Part shown: piece by piece, positions 12,823 through 20,341 of the stretch
Position numbering within the stretch: position 1 is the stretch's first letter
Layout: each line of letters begins with the position of its first letter
Virus record (IMG/VR): IMGVR_UViG_3300028831_000198
Span: 1-35,332 of that record
Strand: one strand, 5' to 3'
From: a virus
DNA: 35,332 bases
Made by a program: the position numbers and the translations under genes
Notes under the pieces: model-generated
Told to the model about the DNA's origin: nothing
The model's database searches: none
The model's input: the letters and a program-made list of their open reading frames with translations, nothing else

Positions 12823-15202
12823 GTGTGAGGAGTGCCCCCTCTACTTGGAAACCGGTCCCGTGCTGGGGACCGGCCCGGAGGGCGCGGTCAAAGTGGCCGT
12901 CGTCGGAGAGGCTCCGGGGTTCCAAGAGGCGACGGTTGGGCGGCCCTTCGTGGGGCCGTCCGGCCTCGTCCTCAACGAGGTGCTCCGCAACAACGACATC
13001 GACCGCAAGGACGTGTGGGCCACCAACGCGGTGGCCTGCCGTCCGAAGGACAACGCCACACCGACTCAGGACGCGATCGACGCGTGCAAGCCGCGTCTGA
13101 TGGCGGAGCTGTCCGCGCACAACCCCGACTACGTCCTGGCTACCGGCGCCGTCGCTGCGAAGGCGCTGGGGTTGAAGGGCGCGATGCAAAACCTGCGTGT
13201 CGGGCCTCCACGCGACGTCATCATCCCGACCGATTGCACGGAATGCGACTGTGAGATGCACACGCTGGTCGTGCCTACTTGGCACCCGGCGTACACGATG
13301 CGTCTGCCGGACGCGATCGTGTCGCTCGACTTCGACGTCTCCAAGATCAACAAGGGAACGAACTCCGAGCGGTACTCCGAGCCGACGCTCACGGTGTTGG
13401 ATGACCGGCTGACCGCTCTGGACGCGATTCACGATCTCTGGCGAATCCCGGGGCCGTGGTCGGTCGACATCGAGACCGGCGTCGACAAGGACGACATCGA
13501 CCTGCACGCCGACCAGCGCCCGCTGCTCTGCATCGGGGTCGGCTACGAGCCCGGCAAGGTCGCGGTGTTCGGCAAGAACGTCATGGACGACAAGGCCGTG
13601 CTGGAAGCGTTGGGTGGGCTGTTCCGCAAGCGCGACCTGATCATGCACAACGGCAAGTCCGACGTCGCCGGTCTGCTCCCGGTCATGGGACAGGTCAAGC
13701 TGCGGTACGACACGATGCTGGAGCACTACACGCTCGACGAGCGCACCGGCGGGCACTCGCTAGGCCAGCTCGGGATCGAGCTGATCGGCACACCGGACTG
13801 GAAGACGATGGTCAAGCCGTACCTGAAGAAGGGCAAGGAGAAGAACTTCGCCGACATCCCGGCCGAACTGCTCTACCGGTACAACGCGATCGACTGCGAC
13901 GTCACGTACAAGCTCCACCAACGCTTCTGGCCGGAGCTGGAGCGCCAGGGCCGGACGAAGGCCCACGACCACATGGTCCGCGCGGCGAACCAGCTCGTGT
14001 ACGCCGAGATGGACGGCATCGCGTTCGACCTGCCGTACTCGATGGACCTGACCACACGCCTCCAGGCGGAGATCGACGCGGTCGAGAAGGGCATGGCCGA
14101 GCTGGTCGGCCGGGAGATCAACCCCCGATCTAGCCAACAGCTCATCCGGCTGTTCCAGGACCATGGTTGGTACGTGCCGACCGGTAAGGAGCGGAAGCCG
14201 ACCACAGAGGCGAAGGCGATCAAGCGTGCCCTGGCCGACGGCCGGTACGACTCCTCCCCCGCCGCGCAGGAGTTCATCACCCGGCTCTTCGAGGCGCGCG
14301 ACCTGAGCAAGGACGACGGCACGTACGTACGGGGGATGCAAAACCGGGTCCACCTCGCCGACGACGGTGTGGCCCGCATTCACACCACGTTCACGCTGCA
14401 CGTCACGACCACAGGCCGTCTCTCGTCCAAGGATCCGAACCTCCAGAACATCAAGGACAAGGATTACCTGCGTCGGCAATTCGTGGCCGCGCCCGGCAAC
14501 ATCTTCCTCCAGGGGGACTACAGCCAGATCGAAGGACGCGTCATTGCCGTCCTCTCTGGTGACCCGTATTTGCAGAGCCTGTTCCTCGATACAGAGCGCG
14601 ACATCTTCGATGAATTGTCAATCGCGCTGTACGGCAAATTGATTAAGGAGAAGCGACGGCTACTCAAGACATTCTTCTACGGATTGTCATACGGAAGGAC
14701 GGCTCATGGCATTGCCAAGGATCCCGAGTTCCGCATGGAAGTAGACGACGCCCAACGCCAGCTCGATCAGTTCAAGGAGCTGATCCCGGGCGTGATGGAG
14801 TGGCAGGAGAAGACCTGGCAGACCGTTCAGGACCAGGGCTACCTGGAGACGACGTTCGGTCGACGCCGACACTTCCCGCTGATCACGAACCGGAACAAGG
14901 ATGACGTCCGGAACGAGGCGCTGGCGTTCGTACCCCAGAGCACCGCGTCCGACATCTGCCTGAGCGCGTTCGTTCAGCTCCGCCCGGCCCTGGAGTCGTA
15001 CTTCGACGACTCCGCACGCATCCGGCTCACGATCCATGACGCGATCGTGACGGAGGTGCGGGAAGATCTGGTTGTACCCGTTGGTGACCTCCAAGCGAAG
15101 ATCATGGAGACAGCGGGCAACTGGTGGGCTCGGGAGCAGCACTCGGACGTGCCGTTCAAGGTCGCGTTCAAGCGCGGCACGAGCTGGGACCAGTTGGACT
15201 AA
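12797..15202 (+). CDS. family-4 uracil-DNA glycosylase fused to family-A DNA polymerase
   Basis: GTG 12797 is favoured by AGAGG ten bases upstream; TTG 12794 or 12788 are alternatives. The 801-residue protein begins with a family-4 UDG domain: CEEC (Cys10, Cys13), GEAPGFQE (38-44), GRPFVGPSG (48-56), Cys81, Cys97 (a 4Fe-4S pattern) and WHPAY (162-166). A 3'-5' exonuclease follows with Asp224/Glu226, HNGKSD (284-289) and YNAID (362-366). The polymerase domain has motif A DYSQIE (Asp574), motif B Arg620, Lys624, Tyr628 and YG 632-633, and motif C HDA (747-749). It should replicate phage DNA with proofreading. The Glu of motif C is replaced by Ala, and Tyr occupies the position of E. coli Phe762. 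Confidence 0.93.
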   Translation: MERKHPLAKCEECPLYLETGPVLGTGPEGAVKVAVVGEAPGFQEATVGRPFVGPSGLVLNEVLRNNDIDRKDVWATNAVACRPKDNATPTQDAIDACKPRLMAELSAHNPDYVLATGAVAAKALGLKGAMQNLRVGPPRDVIIPTDCTECDCEMHTLVVPTWHPAYTMRLPDAIVSLDFDVSKINKGTNSERYSEPTLTVLDDRLTALDAIHDLWRIPGPWSVDIETGVDKDDIDLHADQRPLLCIGVGYEPGKVAVFGKNVMDDKAVLEALGGLFRKRDLIMHNGKSDVAGLLPVMGQVKLRYDTMLEHYTLDERTGGHSLGQLGIELIGTPDWKTMVKPYLKKGKEKNFADIPAELLYRYNAIDCDVTYKLHQRFWPELERQGRTKAHDHMVRAANQLVYAEMDGIAFDLPYSMDLTTRLQAEIDAVEKGMAELVGREINPRSSQQLIRLFQDHGWYVPTGKERKPTTEAKAIKRALADGRYDSSPAAQEFITRLFEARDLSKDDGTYVRGMQNRVHLADDGVARIHTTFTLHVTTTGRLSSKDPNLQNIKDKDYLRRQFVAAPGNIFLQGDYSQIEGRVIAVLSGDPYLQSLFLDTERDIFDELSIALYGKLIKEKRRLLKTFFYGLSYGRTAHGIAKDPEFRMEVDDAQRQLDQFKELIPGVMEWQEKTWQTVQDQGYLETTFGRRRHFPLITNRNKDDVRNEALAFVPQSTASDICLSAFVQLRPALESYFDDSARIRLTIHDAIVTEVREDLVVPVGDLQAKIMETAGNWWAREQHSDVPFKVAFKRGTSWDQLD

Positions 15203-15212
15203 GGGAGGAAGC

Positions 15213-15482
15213 ATGCCGTTCGAGACCACAGCCGGTCCGGCCGTACTCGTGGAGAACATCTGCTCGCTCGAAGAGTGCTCCGAGCGCCTCGGCGTGCACA
15301 TGAACTCGATCTATAACTGGGTGAAGCTGCGCAAGCGCACCAACTTCCCCCATCCGCTCCCGTGTGGCCGCAAGTTCATCTTCGACTACGCGGAGGTCTA
15401 CGACTGGTTCAAGCTGTGGGTGCTGGAGCACCCGACCCAGTACCCCAACGCGTTCGCCGCGTTGTCCGGAGGTGAGAAGTGA
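15213..15482 (+). CDS. helix-turn-helix DNA-binding protein (excisionase/AlpA-like)
   Basis: ATG 15213 has AGGGAGG at good spacing. In the 89-residue product, SLEECSERLGVHMNSIYNWV (about residues 18-37) fits a helix-turn-helix, and KFIFDYAEVYDWFKLW (about 54-69) matches the wing and following helix of excisionase/MerR-type domains, which read a DNA site and often carry an FxxxEVxxW-like pattern. It could control the arm junction or replication genes, or act in recombination. No integrase is visible in the window. The stop overlaps the next GTG. Confidence 0.72.
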   Translation: MPFETTAGPAVLVENICSLEECSERLGVHMNSIYNWVKLRKRTNFPHPLPCGRKFIFDYAEVYDWFKLWVLEHPTQYPNAFAALSGGEK

Positions 15483-16030
15483 CCGCCGCCGCCAGCTCCG
15501 AGTCGGCGTTTGACCGCAAACTGCGTGGCCTCCCCGCGTACGGGGTAACCGGCGACATGCCCAAAGAGATCACCCTGCTCTCGTTCGACCCGGGCGGCAC
15601 GACCGGCTGGGCGCTGGCGACCTTCAATCCGGAGACCGGCGAGATCGTCGAGGACTCCAAGCGGTGGGGCGAGCTGAACACGCCCGGCCACCACACCAAG
15701 CTCTGGAGCCTGCTGCGGCTCACGCTCGACGACCACCCCCACTTGATGGTCGTGACGGAGGACTACGTCCCCGAGTTCGGCCGGGCGCAGAACTACATCG
15801 CGCTGGAGTACATCGGCGTGATGGAGGCGTTCTGCAAGTTGCACAACGTGTCGTTCGAGCGGCAGTCCCGGAACATCAAGCCGTTCTGGACCCACAAAAA
15901 GATGCAGGCCGTGAAGTTCTGGCCGACTGCCAAGAAGCACGCCCAGGACGCGGCCCGGCACTGGCTCACGTACGCCGCCAAGCAGAGCCGCCCGCTACAC
16001 ATCAACTTGGCGCGTTCGTTCCGCGAGTAG
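15479..16030 (+). CDS. RuvC-like Holliday-junction nuclease (RNase H fold)
   Basis: GTG start overlaps the upstream stop and has GGAGGTGA in front. The 183-residue product shows an RNase H-fold core: LLSFDPGGTTGWAL (Asp37), VVTEDYV (Glu94), and HAQDAARHWL (Asp157), the Asp/Glu/Asp pattern of RuvC-like resolvases in phages. It should cut branched DNA, resolving recombination or replication intermediates before packaging. The fourth acidic residue is not certain by eye. Confidence 0.8.
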   Translation: MTAAASSESAFDRKLRGLPAYGVTGDMPKEITLLSFDPGGTTGWALATFNPETGEIVEDSKRWGELNTPGHHTKLWSLLRLTLDDHPHLMVVTEDYVPEFGRAQNYIALEYIGVMEAFCKLHNVSFERQSRNIKPFWTHKKMQAVKFWPTAKKHAQDAARHWLTYAAKQSRPLHINLARSFRE

Positions 16031-16045
16031 AGAGAACCCCCCACC

Positions 16046-16165
16046 ATGAACTGGATTCCGCTCGGGGGTGGCCTGGTGTTCGCCGTAGTGCTCATCGGTT
16101 GGTTCCACTCGATTGACCCGATCGTGCGGTGGATGAACAACCGAAGAATCCGCAAGAGTCGATAG
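16046..16165 (+). CDS. single-pass membrane microprotein, 39 aa
   Basis: ATG follows AGAGAACCCCCCACC, a diverged version of the leader motif. The 39-residue product has one hydrophobic helix (PLGGGLVFAVVLIGWF, residues 5-20) and a very basic tail (NNRRIRKSR), so it is probably inserted with the tail in the cytoplasm. The function is unknown. Confidence 0.55.
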   Translation: MNWIPLGGGLVFAVVLIGWFHSIDPIVRWMNNRRIRKSR

Positions 16166-16173
16166 GAGGAGCC

Positions 16174-16323
16174 ATGGGTGCTTCTCGCCAGCGCATGCTC
16201 GGCCTACAGAACTGCTACGACCACTACTGCTATCGCTGTGGCAACAAGCTCAAGAACAAGACCCGCCGCGCTCAACGCCTCCGCGAGCGCCGCGAATGGA
16301 AAGCCGAAGCGTCGCAGACGTGA
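16174..16323 (+). CDS. basic Cys-rich microprotein, 49 aa
   Basis: ATG preceded by AGGAGGA. The product contains three Cys and a His in NCYDHYCYRCGNK (about residues 13-25), including the knuckle CYRCG, followed by an Arg/Lys-rich helix (RRAQRLRERREWK). A zinc-dependent nucleic-acid binding role is plausible but unproven. The stop overlaps the next GTG. Confidence 0.6.
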   Translation: MGASRQRMLGLQNCYDHYCYRCGNKLKNKTRRAQRLRERREWKAEASQT

Positions 16324-16475
16324 AGTCTCGGTTCGCCTTCCCGTGGCCGGAGTGGGCTGCCTGGGCGTTGGTCCTGTTCTTTTGGACCATCACCTCGGCG
16401 CTCGTGTGGGCAGGAATGACCTACCTGGTATTCCGCGTAGAAGACAACAAGCTCTACATCGGCGTCGAATGGTGA
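16320..16475 (+). CDS. single-pass membrane microprotein, 51 aa
   Basis: GTG overlaps the previous stop; ATG 16296 in the same frame is an alternative giving 59 residues. A Trp-rich hydrophobic stretch spans about residues 12-38 (AAWALVLFFWTITSALVW core). It is the last gene of the + strand arm and ends just before the convergent terminator. The function is unknown. Confidence 0.55.
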   Translation: MKSRFAFPWPEWAAWALVLFFWTITSALVWAGMTYLVFRVEDNKLYIGVEW

Positions 16476-16480
16476 AGTAC

Positions 16481-16522
16481 CCGGAGGTGTGGCCGGAAGG
16501 GAGGAACCGACCACACCTCCGG
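16481..16522. terminator. bidirectional terminator between convergent arms
   Basis: CCGGAGGTGTGG (16481-16492) and CCACACCTCCGG (16511-16522) form a perfect 12-bp stem with an 18-base loop. It lies between the + strand stop at 16475 and the - strand stop at 16525, so it can end both transcripts. No strong T-run is seen on either side. Confidence 0.75.
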
Positions 16523-16524
16523 AG

Positions 16525-17247
16525 CTAGATTTCGTCCGAGCCGCGAATGGCCAGGACGTCAACGGTGAAGGTGGACGCGCTGGCGACCGTCTTCTCCGCC
16601 TCGACGATCACGTGGAGCGTGCCGCCGACCGGGAACTGGCTGGCGGGCAGCTCCAGCGGTGGGGTCACCAACTCCGTCGAGATCGCCGGAGCGAGCAGCG
16701 TCGGGTTGTACGGCCCGCCGGACTGCGTCCCCAGCACCGTGAACGTGGTGATCTCCCGGAACCGCAGCCGGATGTTGGTCGCGCCGTCCGAGCTGAAGTA
16801 GTTCAGCACCACCTCGATGGAGGGGTTCGACTTCCGGAAGTACGCCTCGCCCATGGTCGCGTACACCGTGGTCGTCTGCGCCGGAGCGGTGCTCCCGACC
16901 TTGCGCACGTTGTGGGAGATCGACGGCCGCCGCAGGCCGTCCTCGTAGGTCTCGGAGTCGCCGACGATCACGTTGCCGCGCCGGTCGTAGATCTTGACCG
17001 ACTGCGCCTGCCCGCCGCCGGGCGAGTTGACCTCCAGGGCCTTCCCGCCGTCGTCCCGGCCGATCGAGAAGCCCCGCTCCTCGGTGTCCGGGTCCGTGCC
17101 CGCGCGCATGAGGACGTCGCCGGTCGAGTTGTAGAACACCACCTGGTTCTTGGGCGCCCCGCGCTCGATCTTCTCGATGCGTGACTCCAGCGCCGCCAGC
17201 CGGTTGGCCAGGTTCGCCTGTGTGGGGTACGGCTCGGAGGTAGCCAT
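16525..17247 (-). CDS. minor tail protein, 240 aa
   Basis: ATG with GAGGGAGGGAG upstream; overlaps the stop of the preceding gene (TGATG). A short N-terminal coiled coil (NLANRLAALESRIEKIERG, about 13-31) probably drives trimerisation. It is followed by VVFYNSTGDVLMRAGTD, a pattern common in actinophage minor tail proteins, and then beta-rich segments. It is the last gene of the tail operon, so it may form part of the tip or fibre complex. Confidence 0.68.
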   Translation of the reverse strand: MATSEPYPTQANLANRLAALESRIEKIERGAPKNQVVFYNSTGDVLMRAGTDPDTEERGFSIGRDDGGKALEVNSPGGGQAQSVKIYDRRGNVIVGDSETYEDGLRRPSISHNVRKVGSTAPAQTTTVYATMGEAYFRKSNPSIEVVLNYFSSDGATNIRLRFREITTFTVLGTQSGGPYNPTLLAPAISTELVTPPLELPASQFPVGGTLHVIVEAEKTVASASTFTVDVLAIRGSDEI

Positions 17248-18389
17248 CAGTCCCGACTCCCTCCCTCAAGGCTCTCGAACGTCGGCGAGATCTTCTCGCG
17301 CTCGGTGTCGCTGGGCGGGCTGAAGTCGAGCTGAATGATGCGCGCTTCCTTCTCGAACCCGTCCGGGAACCGGGGGTCTCCCACCACGAACGAGATAACC
17401 CCCCAGTCGCCCACCCACGCATCGAAGTCAGAGGTGTCGCTCAACTCGATGGTCGGCAGGGCCACCGGCATCTTGCGCGCGAGGCCCTCCCGGTTGGCGC
17501 GCGGCTGGACCAGCGCTGTGGCGAGCTGGTTGTCGTTGAGCACGTAGTCCTTGCGCCGGTATCCCCGGCCGAACACCTCGCTGTCGACGTAGTACCCCAC
17601 CGGGGCTTCCTGTCCGGAACCCTCACCCGTGACGAAGAACGTGGTGCCCGCGCCGGACAGGTTGCGGGTGTAGTAGTAGTTCGAGACGTTGGTCGGGTAC
17701 TCGAAGAAGAACGCGTCGCGGTCCCGGCCGATGGTCGGGTAGCCCAGCTCCAAATACTTCTGCGGGTAGTCGCCGACCATCCGCGTGACCACACGCCAGT
17801 CGAAGCCGTCGTCGGCGCGCGAGAGGTCGTCCATGACCGACCGGTAGGTCTTGCGGTCCCACGGGTTGACCTCGATGCGCCGGAACACCGACGAGAACGC
17901 CGGGAACACATCCGGCACCTTGACGTCGATGTTGCAGCCGGGCACGGACTGCATGAGCAGCCACAGCTCCCGCATGATGTTGAGCTGGTCGATCCCGTTC
18001 CAGATCCGGGGCGTGACGAACTCGTCGAGCGTGACCATCTCCGGGCTGGATTCCCACGTGCGCCAGTAGACGCCGCAGACCTTGGCCTGCGAGTTGTACG
18101 ACTGCGAGATGATCTCGCCGCCGCCGCCGAGCAGGGGGACGTTGTTCCGGTAGATGACGATCTGCGTCCGGCCGGGCTCGGTCATCTCCAACATCTCGGC
18201 GTTCGCCCGGCGCATGTCGGCCTCGGTGTACGTGCTGGGCAGGTTGGCCCCATCCAGCTTGAAGTACCCCTGACCGTTGCCGCCGTCGGAGAGCTTGACG
18301 TTGAAGTTGACGCCGTAGAGCGGGATCTCCCCGATCGGTCGGCCGGTGAGCAGCTCCCGGAACTCGTAGCGGTACTCCGGGACGGTCAT
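17247..18389 (-). CDS. tail hub / baseplate-like minor tail protein (ReqiPepy6 Gp37-like)
   Basis: A 380-residue protein opening with YEFRELLTGRPIGEIPLY, the type of N-terminus seen in the siphovirus Gp37-like tail proteins, where the chain describes the field near the tail tip. IVIYRNNVPLLGG (about 77-89) and the DDLSRADDGFDWRVV segment fit the same family, which is related to hub (Tal/gp27-like) domains. It probably joins the Dit ring to fibres. The start has little Shine-Dalgarno sequence and is likely coupled to the upstream stop three bases away. Family match is from memory of motifs. Confidence 0.62.
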   Translation of the reverse strand: MTVPEYRYEFRELLTGRPIGEIPLYGVNFNVKLSDGGNGQGYFKLDGANLPSTYTEADMRRANAEMLEMTEPGRTQIVIYRNNVPLLGGGGEIISQSYNSQAKVCGVYWRTWESSPEMVTLDEFVTPRIWNGIDQLNIMRELWLLMQSVPGCNIDVKVPDVFPAFSSVFRRIEVNPWDRKTYRSVMDDLSRADDGFDWRVVTRMVGDYPQKYLELGYPTIGRDRDAFFFEYPTNVSNYYYTRNLSGAGTTFFVTGEGSGQEAPVGYYVDSEVFGRGYRRKDYVLNDNQLATALVQPRANREGLARKMPVALPTIELSDTSDFDAWVGDWGVISFVVGDPRFPDGFEKEARIIQLDFSPPSDTEREKISPTFESLEGGSRD

Positions 18390-18390
18390 G

Positions 18391-19437
18391 TCAGTACATG
18401 ATCCATCCGCCGATGTGCATGTACGACGGCGACGGCGCGAAGCCCGCTGTCATGACTGCACTGTCGGACGTCTTGACCAGCACCTGGCTACCGCCGGGCA
18501 GCGCTCGCCACACCAACCCCCGGTTGCCGAAGTCGTAGTTGCCGGTGCCCGATCCCTGCTGCGCCGGGGTGATGCCAGGTGGGAGGTCGACGTTGAACGT
18601 CGGACCCGCCGGGACCGTGCCGCTGGCGCCGTTGAAGTTGAACTCGACCGACCAGAAGCACAGCTTGACCGACGGGATCAGCTTGTAGAAGCCGCCCTTC
18701 GTGCCGGTGGCGCCCAGGTTGAAGCCGGACGGCGTGCCGGGCGTGTAGGTGCCCGACCGGACCACAGGGACGATGTCCCACTGGTTGTCGGTGGCGTTGT
18801 AGATGCGGGACGTCTCGTTGTGCAGCGTGTGGACCCGCTGGCCCGGCCGGATCGTACCGGTCGGTGGGATGTAGAAGTCGTTGTTGGCCTCGGCGTAGCC
18901 GCCCAGCGCGTGCGCCCACGGGGCGAACCAGACGATGTTGCCGTTGTTGATCGACGAGACCGACGCGCCCACGTTGACGATGGCCAGCGTGATGCCGTTG
19001 GCGTCGTTGTTCGGTGCGACCGGCGAGCCTGCGGCGGTGCCGGTCTTGACCTCCAGCAGCCAGTCGTTGTTGCCGCCGGAGTACTGCGAGTCGCGCACGC
19101 GCGCCTGCACGATGTCGATCCGGGAGAGCCCCGGGCCGGGTGCGGCGGCGATCGAGAGCGTGACGTCCGCGTCGTTGTGGCAGACGTAGACGCCCTGCTT
19201 GCCGCCCTCGGTGCCGGGCAGGAAGACGGTGCCGGACTTCACGATCACGGCCATGGTGGGCGAGCCGGTCTGCGTCACCTGCATCCGGTTGCCGTGCTCC
19301 GGGTGCACACCGCCGCGCGAGAGGAAGCCTCCCGCTAGGGGGTGCTCCCCGAGCATCGCGGCCGAATGCAGACGCATCGTTTCCGCGCTGTGGTCATTCC
19401 GCGCCTGCATGAACGCGGGCGGCTGAACAGTTGCCAC
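18391..19437 (-). CDS. minor tail protein (probable fibre/tip component), 348 aa
   Basis: GTG start with GGGAGG six to seven bases upstream. The product is beta-rich. MLGEHPLAGGFLSRGGV near residue 28 and the GLSRIDIVQARVRDSQY stretch (about 103-119) are typical of actinophage minor tail proteins, where a short adhesin domain is repeated on the tip. The C-terminal ~130 residues are Gly/Thr/Pro-rich (TYTPGTPSGFNLGATG), like a receptor-binding domain. It lies between the Dit-like and hub-like genes. Confidence 0.68.
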   Translation of the reverse strand: MATVQPPAFMQARNDHSAETMRLHSAAMLGEHPLAGGFLSRGGVHPEHGNRMQVTQTGSPTMAVIVKSGTVFLPGTEGGKQGVYVCHNDADVTLSIAAAPGPGLSRIDIVQARVRDSQYSGGNNDWLLEVKTGTAAGSPVAPNNDANGITLAIVNVGASVSSINNGNIVWFAPWAHALGGYAEANNDFYIPPTGTIRPGQRVHTLHNETSRIYNATDNQWDIVPVVRSGTYTPGTPSGFNLGATGTKGGFYKLIPSVKLCFWSVEFNFNGASGTVPAGPTFNVDLPPGITPAQQGSGTGNYDFGNRGLVWRALPGGSQVLVKTSDSAVMTAGFAPSPSYMHIGGWIMY

Positions 19438-19449
19438 TTCATTCCTCCC

Positions 19450-20337
19450 TTAGCGCCATGCCGACCGGTAGATGACATCCATGTGCGTGCCGAACGCACC
19501 GCCACCCTCGATATCGAAGCTGACGTAGTTGTTGCCCGGCTGAAGATCGAACCACGACGGTCGGCGCAGCGTGTCTCGCCGATTCTGCTGGCCGAACAGT
19601 CCGTTGAATCGCACGGTGTGCGCGGCCGTATCCACTTCGAGGAAATACGAGCTGGAGTCGACGATCATGTCGAACGCCATCTCGTAATCGCCCGCCGAGT
19701 TGCTCACCTTGATGTGCGGATTGATGTACGGGCCGTACATCCGGAACTTGACCGGCGTCGGCCGGTTGCCCGCGTTGTAAGCGTTGATCGCGTACGCGTT
19801 CGGAGTGACGCCGCCGAACCCGAAGTTGAACGACAGGTTGAACGAGAAGCCGGTCTGGACGACGTTGGTGACGTCCATCGTCTTGGTCGTCTCGAATCCG
19901 GCGTAGAGCCGGGGGTCGCCCGCGATGGCCGTGAACGTCACCTCGACCACACCCAACCGGCGAAGCTGCGTGATGCTGTAGTTGCAGCCGACCGGCTTCA
20001 CCCAGACCATCCGGTTGCCCACACCGGGGTTCCGGTAGTTCAGTGCGATCGGAACCTTGCTCGGAGCCCACTCCTGCTTGAGCGTGTCCAAGAAGATCTC
20101 GGTGTGGTTGACGTCGTCGTAGACGACGGCCTTGATCATGATCGTCCGGGCCTGGTCGAACTCGGCATCGACGTAGGCGCCGTCGGCACCTTCCCGGTCC
20201 TTCACCGTGGTGCGCACCGGTGCGCTGTCGAGCCCCTCGACCTCCAGGACGTCGACCGTGGGGTAGGTGACCGCGTTCGGGTTGATGATCGTGCCGTTCG
20301 AGCCGAGCTGGAACGTGAAGTCTGTCGTCAGCGCCAT
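19450..20337 (-). CDS. distal tail protein (Dit-like), 295 aa
   Basis: ATG overlaps the region just after the tape-measure stop. The N-terminal half (VDVLEVEGLDSAPVRTTVKD, then RTIMIKAVVYD and LNYRNPG) matches the Dit/Sipho_tail ring domain, and the C-terminal half is a beta sandwich with VSFDIEGG. Dit hexamers form the ring that joins the tail tube to the tip, and its gene normally follows the tape measure, as here. Confidence 0.72.
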   Translation of the reverse strand: MALTTDFTFQLGSNGTIINPNAVTYPTVDVLEVEGLDSAPVRTTVKDREGADGAYVDAEFDQARTIMIKAVVYDDVNHTEIFLDTLKQEWAPSKVPIALNYRNPGVGNRMVWVKPVGCNYSITQLRRLGVVEVTFTAIAGDPRLYAGFETTKTMDVTNVVQTGFSFNLSFNFGFGGVTPNAYAINAYNAGNRPTPVKFRMYGPYINPHIKVSNSAGDYEMAFDMIVDSSSYFLEVDTAAHTVRFNGLFGQQNRRDTLRRPSWFDLQPGNNYVSFDIEGGGAFGTHMDVIYRSAWR

Positions 20338-20341
20338 GTGA

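Noticed and set aside
12644-13756. 370-residue open frame on the - strand
   Set aside because: Antisense to the UDG-polymerase gene, which carries unmistakable motifs.
16472-16528. 18-codon frame starting GTG at the arm junction
   Set aside because: It consists of the terminator hairpin itself and is very short.
18388-19338. 316-residue open frame on the + strand in the tail region
   Set aside because: Arg/Val/Asp-rich antisense of a minor tail gene; lacks a plausible ribosome-binding site and family features.
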